From: CAYONM01 sp964405325
GTDB taxonomy: Bacteria; Planctomycetota; UBA11346
Assembly: GCA_964405325.1 (NCBI GenBank)
Contig: CAYONM010000253.1
Span: 1 to 5,268, forward strand
Reading direction: 5' to 3'
DNA: 5,268 bases
The notes under the pieces were generated by a model. It saw only the letters and a list, made by a program, of their open reading frames with translations. It searched no databases and had not been told where the DNA came from. The stretch's first letter is position 1. Each line of letters begins with the position of its first letter. Below, in pieces: positions 1-5,268 of this stretch. The position numbers and the translations under genes are program-made.

Positions 1-187
1 GCTGATATCAGCGGGGGGCTGCCGTCCCTTCGCAACCGCCCTTGCACCCGCCAAGCAAGCCCCGGTCCCTCACGACGTGTCCGCTCCGCTCGGACCAGTC
101 GTCACTCGCTCGGAGGGCTTCGCGCTTGGACGCACTGGCTGGCCGCCCACGTGATCTGACGCAGGCGTCACCACCAATTTCGCTCAG

Positions 188-745
188 ATGGACCCGTCGA
201 ACATGACCAAACCCGACCCCATCGATCGTCATCCGCCAGTGAATGGCCGGCCGGTGATCGAGGATCCCGATCAGCTGCCGACCTGGACCTTCCAACCGGT
301 GGGAGTGGTGCATTCGCCGTACAAGGCGCATTTCGACACTCCACGGCAACCGGGCACGGCGGCGACGAATGATGCCTGGATCATCGTCCGCCGTGGCCTG
401 CAGAATGCACTGCGCGATCTGCAGGGCTTCGACTACGCCTGGGTGGTGTTCGTGTTCAATTATTCCCGTGGCAATCCCACGGTGGTGGCGCCACCACGCG
501 ATGGGGTGCCGCGCGGGGTATTCGCGACCCGCTCACCACACCGGCCCAACCCGATCGGCCTATCCTGCGTCCGGGTGCTGAACGTGGTCGGCCGCAAGGT
601 GCTGATCCGCGATCACGATCTGTTGCACGGCACCCACGTCCTGGATATCAAACCCTACCTGCCCTACTGCGAGGCCCATCCCCAGGCCAAAGCCGGTTAC
701 GTGGATGAGCTGGACGAGGCCGCGCCGGATCATCGCTGGGTGTAA
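188..745 (+). CDS. trmO: tRNA (adenine(37)-N6)-methyltransferase TrmO, single-domain form
   Basis: TrmO (TsaA/YaeB family) uses S-adenosylmethionine to methylate N6 of t6A at position 37 of certain tRNAs, tuning codon reading; it acts in the cytoplasm. The 185-residue product has the family signatures in order: a beta-strand entry FQPVGVVHSPY (35-45), PRQPG (52-56), LQGFDYAWVVFVFN (78-91), PPR (102-104), VFATRSPHRPNPIGLS (111-126) and DLLHGTHVLDIKPYLPY (144-160). The protein ends soon after this core. The C-terminal domain of the longer E. coli protein (about 235 residues, from memory) is therefore absent, as in other single-domain homologues. About 30 residues precede the core and are probably disordered. 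The start is uncertain: the ATG at 188 and the in-frame ATG at 203 both lack a clear Shine-Dalgarno sequence. The gene converges on the glycerate kinase gene with zero bases between stop codons. It has no evident link to the sugar genes. The family call is firm; the exact start is not. Confidence 0.93.
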   Translation: MDPSNMTKPDPIDRHPPVNGRPVIEDPDQLPTWTFQPVGVVHSPYKAHFDTPRQPGTAATNDAWIIVRRGLQNALRDLQGFDYAWVVFVFNYSRGNPTVVAPPRDGVPRGVFATRSPHRPNPIGLSCVRVLNVVGRKVLIRDHDLLHGTHVLDIKPYLPYCEAHPQAKAGYVDELDEAAPDHRWV

Positions 746-2041
746 TCAGCTAGCATCGATCCGGATCAAGACCAGATCCATGACATTGGTATTGGTCGGC
801 CCGGTGATCAGCAGCTGATCGGCGGCAGCCAGGGCCGGATATTCATCGTTGCGACGCAAGTGTTCGGCCGGATCCAGACCAGCAGTGCTGATCCGCTGCC
901 AAGTCTGGGCATCGGCGAAGGCACCGCCGGCATCGGTGGGGCCGTCGTTGCCGTCGGTGCCGGCGGCCAGCACGCTGAGGCGCGCATCCGGCTGCTCGTG
1001 TAGCAGACGGGCGGCACTGAGAGCCATGGTCTGACAGCGGCCACCGCGGCCGCCATGGCCACCAAGAGTGACCGTGGTCTCGCCGCCAGCCAGCAAGAGG
1101 CAGGGACCGTGTTGTATGCGCGCAAATGCCAACAATGTTTCCATTGCCTCGCTGGCCTCGCCGCTGATCGGTGCCGACCAGCGTTGCACGCGCCAGCCAT
1201 CTGCCTCGGCCGCGGCGGCAACCGCGTCCTGGGCCAGCTGATTGCTGGCGACAATATGGTTGCTGACCCTTTGGAAACAGGCGTCACCGGGTTTGGGGGT
1301 TTCCCGCAGGGCCTCCAGGACCGTGCCCGGCAGTGGCGCCAGGCCGTTGAGCACCGCCCGGGCATCGTCCACGCTGGTCGGATCGGGCACGCCCGGTCCG
1401 GAGCCGATGGCTTCCAGCGAATCGCCGATCACATCTGAGATCAGCAGATTGACCAGCGCCGCCGGAGCCGTGGCCCGAGCCAGACCACCGCCTTTGATCG
1501 CCGAGACATGCCGGCGCACGGTGTTGATGGCGTGGATGTCGCAGCCAGTCGCCAAAAGCCGATCGGTCAGAGCCTGTTTATCCGCCAGGGTCATGGGCGG
1601 ATTGGGCGCTGGCAGCAAGGCCGAGGCACCGCCGGACAGACAATTGATCACCAGATCCCGTTCGTCCATTTCAGCAAGTAATTGCAGGATGGCGGCCGCG
1701 CCCTCGGCCCCGCGTTGATCGGGTACCGGATGGCTGGCCTGGTGCAAGCGTACCCGCGAGGTAGGGCAGGTGTGGCCATCCTTCACCACCACCAGGCCCT
1801 GCTCTATGCGATCGCCCAACAGCTGCTCGATAGCCGCGGCCATGGGTGCCGAGGCCTTGCCGCCACCCACCAGCAGCAGCCGGCGGACCTGGCGCAGGTC
1901 GATCACCCGTTCCCCCAGGCAGAGCCGGTCGCCGTCCAGACGGCAGGCCCGCCTGATCGCAGCTCCGGGTTCCACCGCCTGAATGCCGGCGGCATGCCAG
2001 CGGCTCAGTTCCTGCCGTGGACCTCGCGTCGTTGCAGCCAT
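746..2041 (-). CDS. gckA: Glycerate 2-kinase, DUF4147/MOFRL family
   Basis: The product (431 residues) matches the GckA/TtuD class of glycerate kinases, which make 2-phosphoglycerate from D-glycerate and ATP. An N-terminal DUF4147 domain (about 8-245) carries VGGGKAS (58-64) with the expected catalytic lysine K62, KDGH (87-90), SHPVPD (103-108), CLSGGASALL (134-143), INTVRRHVSAIKGGGLA (172-188) and ISDVIGD..AIGSGP (201-216). The C-terminal MOFRL domain (about 313-428) carries LLLAGGETTVTLGG (315-328), GRGGR (331-335), AAGTDGNDGPTDAGGA (359-374) and TGPTNTNVMDL (413-423). The ATG at 2041 is chosen because it gives the family's usual length and has GGGGAG 4 nt upstream. The frame stays open to 2410, but that stretch is out-of-frame phosphorylase sequence. 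The start lies inside the upstream phosphorylase gene (37-nt overlap), implying co-transcription and translational coupling. One oddity is C336 where the family motif, as I remember it, reads GGRN. The symbol is given at family level. Confidence 0.92.
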   Translation of the reverse strand: MAATTRGPRQELSRWHAAGIQAVEPGAAIRRACRLDGDRLCLGERVIDLRQVRRLLLVGGGKASAPMAAAIEQLLGDRIEQGLVVVKDGHTCPTSRVRLHQASHPVPDQRGAEGAAAILQLLAEMDERDLVINCLSGGASALLPAPNPPMTLADKQALTDRLLATGCDIHAINTVRRHVSAIKGGGLARATAPAALVNLLISDVIGDSLEAIGSGPGVPDPTSVDDARAVLNGLAPLPGTVLEALRETPKPGDACFQRVSNHIVASNQLAQDAVAAAAEADGWRVQRWSAPISGEASEAMETLLAFARIQHGPCLLLAGGETTVTLGGHGGRGGRCQTMALSAARLLHEQPDARLSVLAAGTDGNDGPTDAGGAFADAQTWQRISTAGLDPAEHLRRNDEYPALAAADQLLITGPTNTNVMDLVLIRIDAS

Positions 2042-3717
2042 CGTACTCCCCAGGGCGGCAGCTGATCCACCGGATCCGGCCCGTGCAAGAGGTCGTCCGC
2101 ATCGCGCCACGGCATTGGCAGGCACAAGTGTCGGGTCTCGCCGCTGACATTCACCACCACCAGTACCGCCTGGCGGCCGGTGCCACGCTCGAGCACCACG
2201 CAGCCAGCGTCCCAAGCGTGCACCTGTTGCGGCGCTTCGGGGTGGAAGGCCGGCAACACCGCGCGCAACCGCAGCAAGCGCAACAGGCCCTGAAACACGT
2301 CGTGCCGACGATGCGCCGGATCGGCCAATTCCGCCGCCAGGCTTGCCGCGTCCAAGGGCTGCCGGTTGATGCGCCGCGGGATGCCCGATTGCTGCCAACC
2401 CTCGCGCCAAGAACGGCTGCCGAAGAGCGTGTGCACGTACAGACTGGGCATGCCCATAAAGCCCAGCACCAGGGCCTGACTGGCCAGCAGCCGCGCCACT
2501 TGCTGCGCTTCGCTCAGGTCGCCTGCGGGATCATTCAGGGCATCATACCAATTGATATTCAGCTCGTAGGGTGTCTGGGTACCGTCGCCATTGTCCTTGT
2601 AGCTGACCGTTCCGCCGTGGTCACTGACCAGCTGGCACAGGCGCTGCCGTTCGACTTCTGGCAAGATGCCCTCGGTGGGTCGCATGCCGATACCGTCGTG
2701 GGTCGCGGTCATGTTCAAAAAACAACAGCCGGAACCCGGTGCGGCCACGCCCTGGGCCCAGCTGGTAAAAGGCACGGCATCGCCAGTGCTCAGGGCGTGC
2801 AGGATCATCGGCGCCAGGGTGAAATTGTAGACCAGCTGCGCTTCGCTACCCGGTGGCTTGCCGAAATAGCTGATATTCTCCTGATGCGGGACGTTGGTTT
2901 CCGACAACAGCAGGACGTGCGGGGCCAGCAGATCGTAGACCGCGCGCACCACCTGGATGATGGCGTGGGCCTGCGGCCGGTGCAGGCAGTCGGTGCCCAA
3001 TTCCTTCCATAAAAAGGCGATCGCATCCAGACGGATCATCGCCGCGCCATGTCGGGCATAAGCCAGGAGCACGTCGAGCATTTCCACCAGCACCGCCGGA
3101 TTGGCGTAATTCAAATCGACCTGGTCCTGGCTGAAGGTGGTCCACAGCGGCACGGTGCGACCATCGACGGTGATGAAGGGGTGCAGCAGCGGCGTGGTGC
3201 GGGGCCGGACCACCTGCTTGAGCAGGGGATCGTCCGGGTCTTCGCTGATGCAGAAATCGGCGTAGTCAGGATGAAAACCCAAATGGCCACGCACGTAATC
3301 GGAATCCTGCGAGACGTGATTCAGCACCAGATCAGCGCACAGGCGGAAATCCGCCGCAATGGCCTCGACCTGTGGCCAATCCCCCAGCTCGGGGTTGATG
3401 CGACGATAGTCGACCACGCTGAAACCGTCATCGGAGGTGAAGGGGCAAAAGGGCAGCAGATGCACGTAGCTGATGGCCGAACCGATGTATTGCCCCAAGA
3501 AACGATGCAAAGTGGTCAGCGGCTGCTCGCCGGCTTTTTGGATACTGTCGCCGTAGCAGATCAGCAGACAATCGCTAGCGTCCAGGCCCTGCCGACCGGA
3601 TGGAATGCTGCTCTGATAGCGATCGATCAGCTCGCCGATCCCGGCCAGGGCCTTGGCCACCCGGGCGTCGCCCGGGCCATAGACGGCGGCCACGGCTTCC
3701 TGGATACGGATGTTCAT
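2005..3717 (-). CDS. GH13_18 glycoside phosphorylase, probable glucosylglycerate phosphorylase
   Basis: A 570-residue (beta/alpha)8 phosphorylase of the sucrose-phosphorylase subfamily, first gene of the leftward operon. Conserved stretches are FTSDDGFSVVDYR (93-105), DLVLNHVSQDS (129-139), RPR (171-173), IRLDAIAFLWKE (228-239) with nucleophile D231, LLLSETNVPH (269-278) with acid/base E273, and ATHDGIGMRP (338-347) with transition-state stabiliser D341. These double-displacement enzymes release alpha-glucose 1-phosphate from a glucoside using phosphate. Against the Bifidobacterium adolescentis sucrose phosphorylase as I remember it, the acceptor-loop residues D342, L343 and Q345 align with T382, P383 and E385, and Y132 with V170, so fructose recognition looks lost. 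With a glycerate 2-kinase next door, the likely substrate is glucosylglycerate (E. coli YcjM-type, EC 2.4.1.352), yielding D-glycerate. Sucrose 6'-phosphate phosphorylase is the main alternative. No signal peptide is seen, so it should be cytoplasmic. The ATG at 3717 has a good AGGAG. The family is near certain; the substrate is inferred. Confidence 0.9.
   Translation of the reverse strand: MNIRIQEAVAAVYGPGDARVAKALAGIGELIDRYQSSIPSGRQGLDASDCLLICYGDSIQKAGEQPLTTLHRFLGQYIGSAISYVHLLPFCPFTSDDGFSVVDYRRINPELGDWPQVEAIAADFRLCADLVLNHVSQDSDYVRGHLGFHPDYADFCISEDPDDPLLKQVVRPRTTPLLHPFITVDGRTVPLWTTFSQDQVDLNYANPAVLVEMLDVLLAYARHGAAMIRLDAIAFLWKELGTDCLHRPQAHAIIQVVRAVYDLLAPHVLLLSETNVPHQENISYFGKPPGSEAQLVYNFTLAPMILHALSTGDAVPFTSWAQGVAAPGSGCCFLNMTATHDGIGMRPTEGILPEVERQRLCQLVSDHGGTVSYKDNGDGTQTPYELNINWYDALNDPAGDLSEAQQVARLLASQALVLGFMGMPSLYVHTLFGSRSWREGWQQSGIPRRINRQPLDAASLAAELADPAHRRHDVFQGLLRLLRLRAVLPAFHPEAPQQVHAWDAGCVVLERGTGRQAVLVVVNVSGETRHLCLPMPWRDADDLLHGPDPVDQLPPWGVRWLQRREVHGRN
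2046..2051 (-). promoter_or_regulatory. Ribosome binding site of the glycerate kinase gene
   Basis: The leftward strand reads GGGGAG, then TACG, then the ATG at 2041. The 4-nt spacing is short but workable. It lies inside the phosphorylase reading frame and supports this start over the longer open frame that reaches 2410. Confidence 0.55.
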
Positions 3718-3989
3718 CGGCCGGCTCCTAGGCTGCCGATGTTGGCTGCCGGCGGCTGGTCACAAGCGCTGGCGAGCACGATACGCGAGGGCTTGCGGGC
3801 CACACCGCCGACCGAATGACGATTTTTCGCCGAAAACGGCTCGCTTGTGAGCCAGTCGCGACGAAGCAGCGTGCGACCGGAGCCCGCCTGGCGGGTGCCG
3901 CGAGGTCCAAGCCCGTGCGGGTAGCGCCCTCTGTGATGACAACACCGCATATCCCTTGCAGGGGCCAGGCGAAGCGGGAAACTAGAGCT
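3718..3989. promoter_or_regulatory. Divergent intergenic control region with repeated half-sites
   Basis: This 272-base gap separates the leftward sugar genes from the rightward acidic-protein/AraC pair, so both promoters should lie here. The nonamer CGCTTGTGA occurs rightward at 3842-3850 and leftward at 3760-3768 (TCACAAGCG on the plus strand). The match continues as CCAG on both copies if one base is allowed as an insertion. A weaker rightward copy, GCTTGCGGGCCA (3791-3802), matches GCTTGTGAGCCA (3843-3854) at 10 of 12 positions, 52 bases apart. Two perfect inverted repeats are also present: TTTTCG-C-CGAAAA (3824-3836) and GGCTC-6 nt-GAGCC (3838-3853). I find no convincing -35/-10 pair on either strand. 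The encoded AraC-family regulator would be the natural binder; that link is inference. Confidence 0.5.
3725..3729 (-). promoter_or_regulatory. Ribosome binding site of the phosphorylase gene
   Basis: The leftward strand reads AGGAG followed by seven bases (CCGGCCG) and the ATG at 3717. This is the best Shine-Dalgarno match at any gene start in the window and fixes the phosphorylase start. Confidence 0.75.
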
Positions 3990-4418
3990 ATGGATGACGA
4001 TGACCCGTCCGAGAACGACGAACTGCGCCGCCTGATCGAAGACATGATCAAGCCGCAGGTGCAACGGCTGGTCGAGCAATTGCAGGACATGCAAATTTCA
4101 GATCCTGAACAGCTGACGCACATCGATCTGGACCTGCCAGAAGGCCTGGAAGAGCTGGGCGGCGAGGCGATGATGGTCGCTGGTACCGACGCCGAAGCGA
4201 TGCAGGACATGCTCGGTACCATCCGCGACAAACTGCAGGAAGGCTACAGCCTGGACTACATCCTGCAGGAGCACACCGATCTGCATTTCGATCGCGTCGG
4301 CGACAAACAGGTTGGCAATATCCACGTCAGCTATCTACAGATGGATGCCAGCCGGCAGGCGGATGCGCCGCACAAACTGACTGCCGAGCAACTGCGCGAG
4401 ATGTTCGATCGCGAGTAG
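3990..4418 (+). CDS. Small, highly acidic protein of unknown function
   Basis: I do not recognise this 142-residue protein. It opens with MDDDDPSEND and is strongly acidic throughout, with roughly 35 Asp/Glu against about 12 Lys/Arg. Predicted helices cover about 9-34 (ELRRLIEDMIKPQVQRLVEQLQDM), 66-84 (TDAEAMQDMLGTIRDKLQE) and 130-141 (LTAEQLREMFDR). A short beta-like stretch, VGNIHVSYLQM, lies at 108-118. No signal peptide, membrane segment or cysteine is present, so it is probably a soluble cytoplasmic protein. The ATG at 3990 is preferred because the frame upstream (open to an ATG at 3816, with another at 3936) encodes an arginine-rich extension quite unlike the acidic body and overlaps the control region. 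Its Shine-Dalgarno is weak (GGGA 10 nt upstream). It sits 4 nt before the AraC gene and is surely co-transcribed with it. It could be a regulator partner or an unrelated conserved protein; nothing in the sequence decides. Confidence 0.75.
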   Translation: MDDDDPSENDELRRLIEDMIKPQVQRLVEQLQDMQISDPEQLTHIDLDLPEGLEELGGEAMMVAGTDAEAMQDMLGTIRDKLQEGYSLDYILQEHTDLHFDRVGDKQVGNIHVSYLQMDASRQADAPHKLTAEQLREMFDRE

Positions 4419-4422
4419 CCGC

Positions 4423-5196
4423 GTGCGTTGCGACGATCTCCGCTTCCTGCATGGCGCCAGTTTTCCGCGCTACCGCTACACCATCGACAAGCAGTACAAT
4501 AATTACTATGGCCTGCAGTTCATGCGGCAGGGTCGGATTCGCGTCGCCTACGGTGTGCAGGAACAGCTGCTGGAGGGAGCCTGGGTCTGGCCCACGTTTC
4601 CGGGCATGCGCATCCGCTTCGGCCCAGCCGAAGAAACCGACTGGTGGGAGCACCGCTATATCGCCTTCGTCGGCCCCTTGGTCAACCACTGGCAGGCCGA
4701 TGGTCTGTGGCCTCGCGGGGCACAAATGGTGGCCGACGCCGAGAGCGTGGCGACCCGCTTCGATTTGATGCTCAGCTTGTTCAAGCGGCAGGACCACTTC
4801 GGCATCCTGCGTGGCATCAACCTGCTGGAACAACTGCTGTTGGAATTAGCGGACGAACGCCGGCAGCCAGAACAGCACGAACGCTGGCTGCGCGAGATCC
4901 TGGAAGCGCTGGAACCCGGCAGCAGTGGCACGCCGACCATCACCGCCCTGGCTGGGCGCGTCGGCATGGCCCCCTCCACCCTGCGCCGTCGCTTCAAACA
5001 GGCCACCGGCATGGGCGTGAATGCCTGGGTCCTGTCGCGCCGGATCGCCGCCGCCTGCCAGCTACTGGGCGATAGCCGACTGTCCATCGGCCAGATCGCC
5101 CAGCGACTGGGCTATGGTGACATCTATTTCTTCAGCCGACAATTCCGGCAACGCACCGGTCTGACCCCCAGCGCCTACCGGGCCTCGCGCTTGTAG
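4423..5196 (+). CDS. AraC-family transcriptional regulator with N-terminal cupin sensor domain
   Basis: A 257-residue regulator. The N-terminal half (about 20-95) looks like a cupin ligand-binding domain: YYGLQFMRQGRIRV (28-41), LLEGAWVWPTFPGMRIRF (49-66) and TDWWEHRYIAFVGP (72-85). A helical linker (about 107-165) leads to the C-terminal AraC/XylS domain with two helix-turn-helix units. The first is ITALAGRVGMAPSTLRRRFKQATG (173-196). The second is LSIGQIAQRLGYGDIYFFSRQFRQRTG (220-246), followed by the typical LTPSAYR (247-253). Such proteins usually sense a sugar or related small molecule and activate nearby transport or catabolic genes. It starts with GTG four bases after the acidic-protein stop, with a weak GAG 7 nt upstream. 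The next in-frame ATG (4522) would remove part of the cupin. Its divergent position beside the phosphorylase/kinase pair makes that pair its probable target, and possibly glucosylglycerate or glycerate its ligand. The family is certain; target and ligand are inferred. Confidence 0.93.
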   Translation: MRCDDLRFLHGASFPRYRYTIDKQYNNYYGLQFMRQGRIRVAYGVQEQLLEGAWVWPTFPGMRIRFGPAEETDWWEHRYIAFVGPLVNHWQADGLWPRGAQMVADAESVATRFDLMLSLFKRQDHFGILRGINLLEQLLLELADERRQPEQHERWLREILEALEPGSSGTPTITALAGRVGMAPSTLRRRFKQATGMGVNAWVLSRRIAAACQLLGDSRLSIGQIAQRLGYGDIYFFSRQFRQRTGLTPSAYRASRL

Positions 5197-5202
5197 CAGT
5201 TC

Positions 5203-5241
5203 ACGGGTCCCAGGGGCCTGCCCCTCGATGTAAGGGCCCGT
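5203..5241 (+). terminator. Stem-loop after the AraC gene, possible terminator
   Basis: ACGGGTCC (5203-5210) can pair with GGGCCCGT (5234-5241) over eight pairs including one G-T wobble. It encloses a second hairpin, AGGGG/CCCCT (5212-5216 and 5221-5225). It starts 6 bases after the regulator stop. The sequence that follows is CAATAAATAAAGG, not a T run, so it is not a standard intrinsic terminator on this strand. It could instead stabilise the 3' end or act with Rho. Confidence 0.35.
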
Positions 5242-5268
5242 CAATAAATAAAGGTAGCGTCTCACTTG

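Noticed and set aside
1..187. Possible gene, RNA or regulatory element before trmO, including the palindrome GCTGATATCAGC (1-12) and the direct repeat CGCTCGGA (87-94, 107-114)
   Set aside because: About one 12-bp palindrome is expected by chance in a window this size, the 8-bp repeat is not extended, no tRNA fold is visible, and the open frame on the opposite strand is mostly antisense to trmO.
758..767. Perfect palindrome GATCCGGATC near the convergent gene ends, considered as a bidirectional terminator
   Set aside because: It is only 10 bp with no loop and no T run, and it lies inside the kinase coding sequence.
2042..2410. Upstream extension of the glycerate kinase frame by 123 codons
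   Set aside because: It lies wholly within the phosphorylase coding region in another frame and is low in family-like sequence; the protein from 2041 already has full family length.
2005..3717. Plain sucrose phosphorylase as the name of the large gene
   Set aside because: The acceptor loop lacks the fructose-contacting residues and no sucrose or fructose gene is nearby, whereas a glycerate 2-kinase overlaps it.
2017..3819. Long rightward open frames (2017-3012 and 3049-3819) antisense to the phosphorylase
   Set aside because: High GC makes the antisense strand of a real gene stay open. The translations are Gln/His/Arg-rich with no family motif, while the opposite strand encodes an intact GH13 enzyme.
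3816..3989. N-terminal extension of the small acidic protein from the ATG at 3816 or 3936
   Set aside because: The extra residues are basic and unlike the acidic body, no Shine-Dalgarno precedes either ATG, and the stretch overlaps the repeat-rich control region.
5062..5265. Leftward open frame of 67 codons at the right end
   Set aside because: Its downstream half is antisense to the helix-turn-helix region of the AraC gene, and the rest covers the stem-loop; no Shine-Dalgarno or family motif was seen.

Overview
The window is high-GC, gene-dense bacterial DNA with four confident genes and one unrecognised small gene. It has no mobile element, RNA gene or CRISPR array. The single-domain TrmO and the cupin-AraC regulator occur in many phyla, so I can say only that the host is a high-GC bacterium, probably Gram-negative. 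The AraC subtype (YYGLQ..., WWEHRY.AFVGP) reminds me of regulators common in Planctomycetes, Lentisphaerae and Verrucomicrobia, but that is an impression and not a placement.

Layout. Bases 1-187 hold no gene I can support. A trmO gene for tRNA m6t6A methylation runs rightward from 188 to 745. Its stop codon abuts, with no gap, the stop of a leftward MOFRL-type glycerate 2-kinase (746-2041). That kinase overlaps by 37 nt the 3' end of a leftward GH13 subfamily 18 phosphorylase (2005-3717). A divergent intergenic region (3718-3989) carries repeated operator-like half-sites. Rightward from it run a small, very acidic protein of unknown function (3990-4418) and, 4 nt after its stop, an AraC-family regulator starting with GTG (4423-5196). 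A stem-loop (5203-5241) follows the regulator, and the window ends 27 bases later.

How the genes fit together. The two leftward genes make a compact catabolic pair. The phosphorylase is from the sucrose-phosphorylase subfamily, but its acceptor loop lacks key fructose-binding residues of true sucrose phosphorylases. Paired with glycerate 2-kinase, the best reading is glucosylglycerate phosphorylase: glucosylglycerate + Pi gives glucose 1-phosphate + D-glycerate, and the kinase turns D-glycerate into 2-phosphoglycerate for lower glycolysis. Glucosylglycerate is a compatible solute, so the module would recycle or scavenge it. The divergent AraC gene, with paired half-sites between the two operons, is the likely local regulator. 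The small acidic protein, coupled to the regulator, is the least explained component. No transporter or glucosylglycerate synthase is visible. trmO is probably an unrelated housekeeping neighbour.
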